From positions 1 through 64,000 of the forward strand of contig JANYFR010000004.1 of NCBI GenBank assembly GCA_025362585.1: 64,000 bases of DNA, given 5' to 3'. This DNA is from Acidimicrobiales bacterium. GTDB taxonomy: Bacteria; Actinomycetota; Acidimicrobiia; Acidimicrobiales; RAAP-2. Positions 56,692 through 64,000 of this stretch are shown piece by piece (the first letter of the stretch is position 1; the number at the start of each line of letters is the position of its first letter). Both the position numbers and the translations under genes were made by a program. Under the pieces are notes generated by a model. The model was not told the origin of the DNA. It worked only from the letters and a program-made list of their open reading frames with translations, and searched no databases.

Positions 56692-58437
56692 TTAAAGGTA
56701 CTGGCCGGTGCCGACGTGTTGGATCGACCGACCACCCTCTTCGGCCTTCTCCTCGCGGTTGATGAGGGTGCGGATGAAGATGATGCGCTCGCCCTTTTTG
56801 CCCGAAACCCGTGCCCAATCGTCGGGATTGGTGGTGTTGGGCAGGTCCTCGTTCTCCCGGTACTCCTGACGAATGGATTCGAGCAGGTCACTCGCGCGCA
56901 GTCCGCGACCCTTGCCCGCGATTTCGCGCTTCACGGCAAGCTTCTTGGCACGACGAACAATGTTCTCAATCATCGCGCCCGACGCGAAGTCCTTGAAGTA
57001 CAGGACCTCCTTGTCGCCACCCTGGTACGTGACCTCGAGGAATCGATTCTCGTCGTGGACGCGGTACATGTCGGTCACGGTCTCTTCGATCATTATCTGA
57101 ATGGCCTTCGCGCGGTCACCCCCGCCGAGATCGAGGACTGTCGACTCGTCAATTGGCAGATTGGTGTGCAGGTAGCGCTGAAAGATCTGGGCCGCGGCGT
57201 CCACGTCGGGCCGCTCGATTTTGATCTTGACGTCCAGTCGTCCCGGTCGCAGGATTGCCGGGTCGATGAGGTCCTCCCGGTTGGTCGCCCCGATCACGAT
57301 GACGTCGCGCAGAGACTCCACGCCGTCGATCTCGGCGAGCAGCTGAGGCACGATGGTGGACTCCATGTCCGAGCTGATGCCGGTGCCGCGGGTGCGAAAG
57401 AGCGAGTCCATCTCGTCAAAAAAGACAATGACCGGCACGCCCTCCTCGGCCTTCTCGCGGGCCCGCTGAAAGACGACGCGGATCTGACGTTCCGTCTCGC
57501 CAACGTACTTGTTCAGCAGTTCGGGACCCTTGATATTCAAGAAGTAGGAACGAACGTTGCGGTTGCCCGTCAGTTCGGCGACCTTCTGGGAGAGCGAGTT
57601 CGCCACCGCCTTGGCGATCAGGGTCTTACCGCAGCCGGGCGGACCGTAGAGCAGGATTCCCTTGGGCGCCGGCAGGTCGTAGTCGTTGAAGAGCGCGCGG
57701 TGGAGGTAGGGCAATTCGACGGCGTCGGTGATGGCTTCGATCTGGGCGTCGAGACCGCCCACGTCGGCGTAGGTGATGTCCGGAACCTCTTCGAGGACGA
57801 GCTCCTCCGCCTCTTGGCGCAGCAACTTCTCGGTGAGCAGGTTCGAGCGCAGGTCGAGCAGTAACGCGTCACCGCTGCGCAACTTCACGTGACGCAGTGC
57901 GTCGGCGAGCTCAACCACTCGCTCCTCGTCGGCGCGGCCGTAGACCAGCACTCGCCGGTCGTCGAGGACCTCTTTGACCGTCACGACTTCACCCTGTCCG
58001 TCCGATTCGCGTACCCCGATGACCGTGAAGGACTCGTTGAGTACCACCTCGTTGCCGCGATCGATCTGTCCGGGATCGAGCCCGGGGTGCAGTGCCACGC
58101 GCATTTTTCGCCCCGAGGCGAAGATGTCAACGGTGCCGTCTTCGTTGAAGTCAATGAACGTGCCATAGACCGCGGGCGGTTGGGTAAGTTTTTCGACCTC
58201 GTCGCGCAGCGACGCGATCTGATCGCGAGTCTGTTGAATGGTGATCGTCAACTTCTCGTTGTTGGAGCGCGTCTGGGCGAGCTGCCCGCGGGCTTCGAGC
58301 AGTTTCTCTTCGAGCATCTCAATTCGGCGCATCGACTGCTCGACGTCCGAAAGCGTGGCGTCGCGCGGCGACTGCAGGACGACCTGGTCGTCGTCCTCGG
58401 GGCCGGGTCCGCGATTGAAGGGCTCGGAGCGGTCCAT
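56692..58437 (-). CDS. arc: Proteasome-associated AAA ATPase (ARC/Mpa)
   Basis: Coiled-coil N-terminus; [24 protein letters not shown]...[40 protein letters not shown]-terminal GQYL. Confidence 0.95.
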   Translation of the reverse strand: MDRSEPFNRGPGPEDDDQVVLQSPRDATLSDVEQSMRRIEMLEEKLLEARGQLAQTRSNNEKLTITIQQTRDQIASLRDEVEKLTQPPAVYGTFIDFNEDGTVDIFASGRKMRVALHPGLDPGQIDRGNEVVLNESFTVIGVRESDGQGEVVTVKEVLDDRRVLVYGRADEERVVELADALRHVKLRSGDALLLDLRSNLLTEKLLRQEAEELVLEEVPDITYADVGGLDAQIEAITDAVELPYLHRALFNDYDLPAPKGILLYGPPGCGKTLIAKAVANSLSQKVAELTGNRNVRSYFLNIKGPELLNKYVGETERQIRVVFQRAREKAEEGVPVIVFFDEMDSLFRTRGTGISSDMESTIVPQLLAEIDGVESLRDVIVIGATNREDLIDPAILRPGRLDVKIKIERPDVDAAAQIFQRYLHTNLPIDESTVLDLGGGDRAKAIQIMIEETVTDMYRVHDENRFLEVTYQGGDKEVLYFKDFASGAMIENIVRRAKKLAVKREIAGKGRGLRASDLLESIRQEYRENEDLPNTTNPDDWARVSGKKGERIIFIRTLINREEKAEEGGRSIQHVGTGQYL

Positions 58438-58536
58438 GACTTCACCATAGTGAGCGTCGTGGGTTGGCGTAAGTCACGAACTTGGGACCCTGCCCGCTAG
58501 AGTTACTTGACACATTCGCCCACGGAGGACAGCTAG

Positions 58537-58773
58537 ATGAAGGTTTGGATCGATCAGGACCTGTGCACGGGTGACGGACTCTGTGAGGAGATCTGTCCCT
58601 CGGTGTTCACCCTGCTCGACGACGGTCTGGCCTACGTGAAGGAGGGTGCGGACGTGAAGAGCGCCCCCGGAGGAGCCGAGGGCCTCGCCGTCGTGCCCGC
58701 GGGTATGGAAGATGCCGTGACCGAGGCCTCCGAAGAGTGCCCCGGCGAGTGCATCTTCATCGAACAGGACTAG
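58537..58773 (+). CDS. Ferredoxin
   Basis: MKVWIDQDLCTGDGLCEEICPSVFTLLDDGLAYVKE...EASEECPGECIFIEQD. Confidence 0.9.
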   Translation: MKVWIDQDLCTGDGLCEEICPSVFTLLDDGLAYVKEGADVKSAPGGAEGLAVVPAGMEDAVTEASEECPGECIFIEQD

Positions 58774-59555
58774 GCCGGCTCCGCTCGGCGAACCAGGCGA
58801 CGCGCCGAGGTCAAGAAGCCCGTGTGGGCGACCATGCGGTGATCTGGTCGGACGGAACGGCCGTCGACGTGCCAGGTGCGACGAAGGATCTCGACCGTCT
58901 CCTCGAGGCCGAACGAGTGACGGCGAAGCGTCTCGCGCAACAGCTGCGTCTGATTGATGGTCGGCAGGTACGCGAGCAGGATGCCGCCCGGGCGAAGGGC
59001 GCCCTCGGCGTGGCTCACCACGTCCCAGGGTTCGGGCATGTCCAAAATGATGCGGTCGAGGTCGACTTCGTCGATGCCCTGAGTCACGTCGCGAATGTGG
59101 ATGTCGTAGGCGACGTCGTTGCCGAGCATGTCGTAGACGTTCTTCTTCGCCTGAGCGGCGAAGTCTTCGCGGATCTCGTAGCCCGTGATGATCGCGCCGG
59201 CTCGCAGCAGCGTCATGGAAAGGGCACCCGACCCAATGCCCGCCTCAAGTATCCGCATCCCCGGGCCGACGTCGGCCTGCATGAGTATGGCGCCAAGATC
59301 CTTCGGGTAAATGACCTGGGCGCCGCGGGGCATCTTTAAGACCACGTCGGAAAGGGTCGGCCGCAGCACCAGGAAGCTGCGTTCGGTACTTCCTCGCACG
59401 AGGGACCCCTCCAGTGCTCCAATCACGTCATCGTGCTGGACAATGCCGGCGTGCGTGTGGAAGGCGGCTCCTTCGCGCAGAGTGATCAAATAGTGGCGAT
59501 CTTTCGCGTCGATCAACATCACGCGCTCGCCGAGTGCCAGTACTGCGCCGCTCAC
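58770..59555 (-). CDS. trmI: tRNA (adenine-N1)-methyltransferase, TrmI family
   Basis: GAQVIYPKDLGAILMQADVGPGMRILEAGIGSGALSMTLLRAGAIITGYEIREDFAAQAKKNV. Start at GTG 59555 inferred. Confidence 0.88.
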   Translation of the reverse strand: MSGAVLALGERVMLIDAKDRHYLITLREGAAFHTHAGIVQHDDVIGALEGSLVRGSTERSFLVLRPTLSDVVLKMPRGAQVIYPKDLGAILMQADVGPGMRILEAGIGSGALSMTLLRAGAIITGYEIREDFAAQAKKNVYDMLGNDVAYDIHIRDVTQGIDEVDLDRIILDMPEPWDVVSHAEGALRPGGILLAYLPTINQTQLLRETLRRHSFGLEETVEILRRTWHVDGRSVRPDHRMVAHTGFLTSARRLVRRAEPA

Positions 59556-59722
59556 GCCTTGCTCTTGTTTGCGGCCTTCTGGTTGTGTCGTTGCGTACGG
59601 GCTTCGACCAGTCGCACGAGGGTGAGGGCAATGGCGGTGAAGAGCCACTTGCGTGACTTCAGACTCCACGCTCGACCGAGCGACGAAACCATCGCAATTC
59701 GCAGGATGCGACCAAGAATCAT
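59552..59722 (-). CDS. Small hypothetical basic membrane protein
   Basis: MILGRILRIAMVSSLGRAWSLKSRKWLFTAIALTLVRLVEARTQRHNQKAANKSKA; 4-bp overlaps with neighbours. Confidence 0.5.
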   Translation of the reverse strand: MILGRILRIAMVSSLGRAWSLKSRKWLFTAIALTLVRLVEARTQRHNQKAANKSKA

Positions 59723-59913
59723 GCGCGATTCCTCTTTCTTACTTGACGTCCACGTAGCCGACCCCAGAAGTAGCCGGCGACAATGCTGCCGACGCCGACG
59801 GACGCCACCGTGGGCTTTTGGGAGAGATCCAGTGCGGCGAAAGTGCCGCGCTCGGGTAGCTTTGCACGAATCGACGCCTCGAGAGCTCGTCGCGTCGACG
59901 ATAGCTCTCTCAC
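59719..59913 (-). CDS. Small hypothetical protein with TM
   Basis: VRELSSTRRALEASIRAKLPERGTFAALDLSQKPTVASVGVGSIVAGYFWGRLRGRQ; overlaps both neighbours. Confidence 0.45.
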   Translation of the reverse strand: MRELSSTRRALEASIRAKLPERGTFAALDLSQKPTVASVGVGSIVAGYFWGRLRGRQVRKRNRA

Positions 59914-60263
59914 TTCGAGCCGCCCACACGACGCTTGGCGGCACCGCTGGCGATCCGCCACACCGTCAGCGCGACGATGATGCCAGCGAGGACCACCACG
60001 ATCAGGTAGGGGATGAACGAGAGCGTCCCGTCGAGGACCTTGAACTGTTCTTGGAGGAAGCGAAGGGCGCCGAGAAGGAGCAGCACGACGCCGAAACCAA
60101 CGAAGACACTGCCGACGGTGCCCCAGGCGACGAAGCGTCCGAGGTCCTTCACCGGTTGGACCGTCTCCTCCTTCAGGTACTTGACGGCGAGGTCTCGAAT
60201 CTCCTCGAGGTCGCGCTGCATCGACGCTCCACGAAGAAACTTACGCCACGGCAGAGTTTTCAT
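59910..60263 (-). CDS. Holin-superfamily-like small membrane protein
   Basis: Two TM segments (TVGSVFVGFGVVLLLLGAL; FIPYLIVVVLAGIIVALTVW). Confidence 0.6.
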   Translation of the reverse strand: MKTLPWRKFLRGASMQRDLEEIRDLAVKYLKEETVQPVKDLGRFVAWGTVGSVFVGFGVVLLLLGALRFLQEQFKVLDGTLSFIPYLIVVVLAGIIVALTVWRIASGAAKRRVGGSK

Positions 60264-60272
60264 TGACCCAGC

Positions 60273-60671
60273 CTACTCGTGGCGATCCCTGATTAGGTAG
60301 GTGGAGCTCGCGGTCGCCACCAACCGATCCTGATCGTCGACGACGCGTGCGGTCAGGAACGACACGACCGAACCGGGCTTCAGCACCGTGGCGGTGCAGG
60401 TGAGCACGTCGCCGCGGCGCGCCGCGCGCACGAAGGAGACCTTCATCTCAGTATTGGCCACGTAGGCCCGGCGATCGGCGAGACTCGAGACCGCTGAGGC
60501 CCCCATGGCCGAGTCCATCATCGCCGACAGGAAGCCCCCTTGGACGACGCCGGCGGTATTAAGAAAACGGTCGTCCACCTTCATCTGCCAGACCGAGGTC
60601 CCCGGTTCCGACTTGTCCACGCAGGTGAGGCCCAGCGTGAGGTCGCAGTTCGGAGGTATCTGCAGTGCCAC
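60273..60671 (-). CDS. PaaI-family (hotdog) thioesterase
   Basis: DDRFLNTAGVVQGGFLSAMMDSAMGASAVSSL...EMKVSFVRAARRGDVLTCTATVLK. Confidence 0.85.
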   Translation of the reverse strand: MALQIPPNCDLTLGLTCVDKSEPGTSVWQMKVDDRFLNTAGVVQGGFLSAMMDSAMGASAVSSLADRRAYVANTEMKVSFVRAARRGDVLTCTATVLKPGSVVSFLTARVVDDQDRLVATASSTYLIRDRHE

Positions 60672-60729
60672 GGCTGCAGGCTACCGCCCGTGCAGCGGCA
60701 ATCGCTGGCGATTCACTACTCTCGTGTCC

Positions 60730-62727
60730 ATGGCTGATCCAATGTTCCCCGGCGCGACCGCCCTCGAGGGCCGGGCTATTCGTGAGATCTCGGCCCTGGC
60801 GATGGACGCTCCCGCAGCAGCGCAATCGGGCCACAGTGGCACCGCGATGGCGCTCGCTCCGCTCGGCGTGATGCTCTTCTCTCGTGTACTACGTCACGAC
60901 CCGTCCGACCCCCTCTGGAGTGACCGCGACCGCTTCATCCTCAGCTGTGGTCACGCGGTGATGCTGCAGTACGGGCTCGCCCACGCGTTCGGCTACGACG
61001 TGCAGATTGCCGACCTGCGCGCGTTTCGCCAGGCCCACTCGCGCACGCCCGGTCACCCCGAAGTCGGCGTGACCGAAACCGTTGAGGTGACGACCGGACC
61101 GCTCGGTCAGGGAATCGCTGATGGCGTCGGCATGGCGATTGCCGAGCGAATCCTTCGAGACGACTTTGGCCCGGACCTCGTCGATCACCGCACGTGGGTT
61201 ATCGCGGGCGACGGCTGCCTCGAGGAGGGGATCAGTCACGAGTCCGCGTCACTGGCCGGCTCGCTCGGTCTCGATCGCCTGACCGTGTTCTACGACGACA
61301 ACCACATTACGATCGACGGACCGACTGAACTGGCCCAACACGACAACGCGCCGGCCCGCTTTGCCGCTTACGGGTGGCACGTGATCAACGTCGGCGAACA
61401 GTCGAACGACCTCGACGTCCTCGAGGTGGCCGTGCGGGCCGCCGTCGCCGAGACTGCTCGTCCGACCCTCATCGTGATCCGCTCGCACATTGGCTTCCCC
61501 TCGCCCACCATGATGGACCGTCGCGAGGCTCACGGTACGCCGTTCAGCGCGGCCGCGATCACTGAGGCCAAGGCTCTCCTCGGGGTGCCCGACGAAGCCT
61601 TCCACGACGAGCCCGGGATCGCCCGTGAGTTCGCCGTATCGCTGACGGCCAGTCGTGAGGCCCGCGAAGCGTGGGAGGCGCGCGTGAAGGAGGCGGGGGC
61701 CAAGGGGGTTCAACTGCTCGTCCAGCTCGAAACCAACGGCGCGGCGCTCATCGCGACCGAGCCGGAGCCGTTCGAGCCCGGGTCCCAAGTCGCAACGCGC
61801 AAGGCAATGCAGCGAGCGATGGACACCTTCGCACCCCAGAGTGCCGGTCTCACTGCCGGCTCGGCCGACCTCACCGACAACACGGGCGTCGTACTGAAGG
61901 GCGCCCTCGCTCAAGGCGCGGCCCATCCTGGCGGCCGTCAGATCTACTACGGGATCCGCGAGTTCGCGATGGGCGCGGTGATGGTAGGTCAAGCCAAGCA
62001 CGGGGGGCTGCGCCCGGCCGGGTCCACGTTCTTCGTCTTCAGTGACTACATGCGTCCAGCGATCCGCCTCGCCGCCCTGAGTCACGCCGGGGTGCTCTTC
62101 GTGTTCACGCACGACTCGGTGGGCGTCGGCGAAGACGGCCCCACTCACCAGCCGGTCGAGCAGCTCATGGCACTTCGCGCGATGCCGCGGCTCCACGTCG
62201 TGCGACCCTCGGACGCCAACGAAACCCTCGACCTCGTCGGAAGGTTTCTCGCGGACGTGAGCCCGCCGCCGACGGCCCTCGCGCTCTCACGTCAAGATAT
62301 TCCGGTCTACAACGAGGCCGACGCCGCCGCGTCGAGGCGGGGCGCGCGCCTCGGCGCCTACGTGGTGCGCGAGCACGCCGACGCCGCCTTTACGATGGTC
62401 GGCACCGGCTCCGAGGTGGGGCACTGTTTGGCGGCGTGCGATGAGCTGGCGGCCCTGGGCGTCACGACGCGAGTGGTCGCAATGCCGTGCTGGAGGTGCT
62501 TTGACGCACAGCCGGACTCCTATCGCTCCGACGTGCTTCGCCGTACGATTCCCTCGGTCGCCCTCGAGGCCGGTGCGACGCTCGGGTGGACCAAGTACGT
62601 GGACGAGGCTCTCGGCATTGACGAGTTCGGGATGTCGGCACCGGGCCCCGCCGTCTTCGAGCATTTCCACATCACGCCCGCGGCACTCGTCGCGCACGTG
62701 CGAGACCGTATCGGAGTGCCGTCATGA
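60730..62727 (+). CDS. tkt: Transketolase
   Basis: RDRFILSCGHAVMLQYGLAHAFG...GPLGQGIADGVGMAIAER...AGDGCLEEGISHESASLAGSLGLDRLTVFYDDNHITIDG...GVGEDGPTHQPVEQLM. Confidence 0.94.
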   Translation: MADPMFPGATALEGRAIREISALAMDAPAAAQSGHSGTAMALAPLGVMLFSRVLRHDPSDPLWSDRDRFILSCGHAVMLQYGLAHAFGYDVQIADLRAFRQAHSRTPGHPEVGVTETVEVTTGPLGQGIADGVGMAIAERILRDDFGPDLVDHRTWVIAGDGCLEEGISHESASLAGSLGLDRLTVFYDDNHITIDGPTELAQHDNAPARFAAYGWHVINVGEQSNDLDVLEVAVRAAVAETARPTLIVIRSHIGFPSPTMMDRREAHGTPFSAAAITEAKALLGVPDEAFHDEPGIAREFAVSLTASREAREAWEARVKEAGAKGVQLLVQLETNGAALIATEPEPFEPGSQVATRKAMQRAMDTFAPQSAGLTAGSADLTDNTGVVLKGALAQGAAHPGGRQIYYGIREFAMGAVMVGQAKHGGLRPAGSTFFVFSDYMRPAIRLAALSHAGVLFVFTHDSVGVGEDGPTHQPVEQLMALRAMPRLHVVRPSDANETLDLVGRFLADVSPPPTALALSRQDIPVYNEADAAASRRGARLGAYVVREHADAAFTMVGTGSEVGHCLAACDELAALGVTTRVVAMPCWRCFDAQPDSYRSDVLRRTIPSVALEAGATLGWTKYVDEALGIDEFGMSAPGPAVFEHFHITPAALVAHVRDRIGVPS

Positions 62728-63842
62728 CCAAGCTCAACGAGTTGTTCGACCAGTACGGCCAGAGCCCTTGGATTGACAACATTCGACGCGACTGGCTCGT
62801 CGACGGCACACTCGCTGGTCTCGTGGTCAAGGGTGTTCGCGGCGTCACGTCGAATCCCTCGATTTTCGCCAAGGCTCTGGCCACGTCGGACGCCTACGAC
62901 GAGATGCTGCGTGACGCTCACGGCGAGGACCCCGAGCAACTCTTCGAACGGTTGGCCGTGACCGACGTGCGCGACGCGTGCGACGTACTGCGGACAACGC
63001 ACCAAAGCGCGAACGACGACTTCGCTGCGGGTCGGCGCCGCTACAGCGACGGCTTCGTTTCACTCGAGGTCTCCCCGCGACTGGCGCGCGACACGCGCGC
63101 GACCATCGACGCCGCGACGCGACTGGCCACGAAGGTCGGCCGCGACAACTTGATGATCAAGATCCCGGGGACGAGGGAGGGACTCCCGGCGGTCACCGAA
63201 GTCCTCGGTTCAGGCATCAACGTCAACGTGACGCTAATTTTCTCTCTGGAGCGCTACGACGAAGTGCTGGGCGCTTGGATGGACGGTCTGGACCTCGCCG
63301 GCGAACGTGGTCACGACCTCGCCACCATTGCCAGCGTCGCCTCGTTCTTCGTCTCACGCGTCGACGCCGCGGTCGACAGTCTCCTCCCCGAGGGTGACGC
63401 TCGGCGAGGGACCGCGGCCAACGCGCAGGTCGCTGGCGCCTACGGCCTCTATCGTCAACGCCTGTCGAGCGCTCGGGCCGTCGCCCTCGTGGCGCGCGGT
63501 GCCCAGGTGCAACGTCCACTCTGGGCATCGACGTCCACGAAGAATCCCTCGTACGCCGATCTGCTTTACGTCGACACGATCGTGGCCGACGAGACGGTCA
63601 ATACCATGCCCGACGCGACGCTCGAGGGCGTCCTCGACCACGGCGAGTTTGGGGCGAGCACGCTCTTGACCGACGAGGGTATTGCTCGGGCCGCGAGGCG
63701 CCTCGAAGATTTGGCACCGGACGTGTCGTTGGCCGCGGTCACCGAGAAGCTCGAGAGCGACGGGGTGACGGCGTTCGTCAACTCCTACGAGGAGCTGCTC
63801 GTCACCATCGCAACGAAGGTGCAAGGTACGAAGGCCCGGTGA
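62724..63842 (+). CDS. tal: Transaldolase
   Basis: LNELFDQYGQSPWIDNIRRDW...GVRGVTSNPSIFAKAL...NLMIKIPGTREGLPAV...RPLWASTSTKNPSYADLLYVDTIVADETVNTMPDATLEGVLDHG. Confidence 0.95.
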   Translation: MTKLNELFDQYGQSPWIDNIRRDWLVDGTLAGLVVKGVRGVTSNPSIFAKALATSDAYDEMLRDAHGEDPEQLFERLAVTDVRDACDVLRTTHQSANDDFAAGRRRYSDGFVSLEVSPRLARDTRATIDAATRLATKVGRDNLMIKIPGTREGLPAVTEVLGSGINVNVTLIFSLERYDEVLGAWMDGLDLAGERGHDLATIASVASFFVSRVDAAVDSLLPEGDARRGTAANAQVAGAYGLYRQRLSSARAVALVARGAQVQRPLWASTSTKNPSYADLLYVDTIVADETVNTMPDATLEGVLDHGEFGASTLLTDEGIARAARRLEDLAPDVSLAAVTEKLESDGVTAFVNSYEELLVTIATKVQGTKAR

Positions 63843-64000
63843 CCGACGAAGACGTCGTTCGGCGACTTCTCGCGAGCGACCCGACACTGTTTACAGGAGA
63901 GAGCGTCGCTCACGGCGTGGGCTGGCTGCGCCATCCCGAACGTTACCTCGGCGACTGGCTCGATCACGTGTCTCGACTCCTGCCACGTCGCCACGAGCGG
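63839..64000 (+). CDS. Truncated CDS at window end (glucose-6-phosphate isomerase expected from synteny only)
   Basis: GTG start overlapping the transaldolase stop; VTDEDVVRRLLASDPTLFTGESVAHGVGWLRHPERYLGDW, open to window edge. Confidence 0.45.
   Translation, partial: MTDEDVVRRLLASDPTLFTGESVAHGVGWLRHPERYLGDWLDHVSRLLPRRHER

Noticed and set aside
55855-57864. 669-aa + strand ORF antisense to dop and arc
   Set aside because: Fully antisense to two confidently identified conserved genes; long antisense frames are common in high-GC DNA with strong third-position bias.
61249-62196. 315-aa minus-strand ORF
   Set aside because: Antisense to transketolase, shadow frame.

Overview
This is a high-GC actinobacterial chromosomal window, probably from the Acidimicrobiia or a relative (inferred from gene content only). 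It opens in the 3' end of a 23S rRNA, followed by 5S rRNA and a terminator. Core gene neighbourhoods: (i) pgsA-gcvH-garA-like FHA-MerR-DUF151 and later merR-gcvT-gcvPA-gcvPB, resembling the mycobacterial Rv1822-Rv1832 neighbourhood; (ii) a complete Pup-proteasome locus (arc/mpa, dop, pup, prcB, prcA, pafA) followed by lepB, tatA, tatC and a HelY-type helicase; (iii) transketolase-transaldolase and a truncated ORF at the window edge. The 21.3-39.3 kb section looks accessory. It holds a divergent lipid/light-stress-type cluster (SRPBCC, SDR and a B12-binding regulator with a CarH/LitR-type W-x9-EH motif on one side; FAD oxidoreductase, DUF1365 and CFA-synthase-like methyltransferase on the other). 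Next comes a tightly overlapped ring-cleavage operon (FAH, ALDH, LigB-type dioxygenase, ADC-like, MarR) divergent from a glutamine-synthetase-like gene, a P450, a PuuD-like amidotransferase and an amino-acid/amine permease. The strongest observations are: a shared 18-bp operator-like palindrome (TCGTTTG-N4-5-AAAYGA) at two divergent promoters plus a half-site in a third promoter of that catabolic locus; a 26-bp perfect inverted repeat overlapping a predicted leaderless promoter in the light/lipid cluster; probable non-canonical ATT and CTG start codons in the latter; the B12 sensor joined to a non-MerR-looking HTH; a Pup ending in GGE; and a tandem ThyX-like protein with a degenerate signature. 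All family calls were made by reading the translations; no database search was run.
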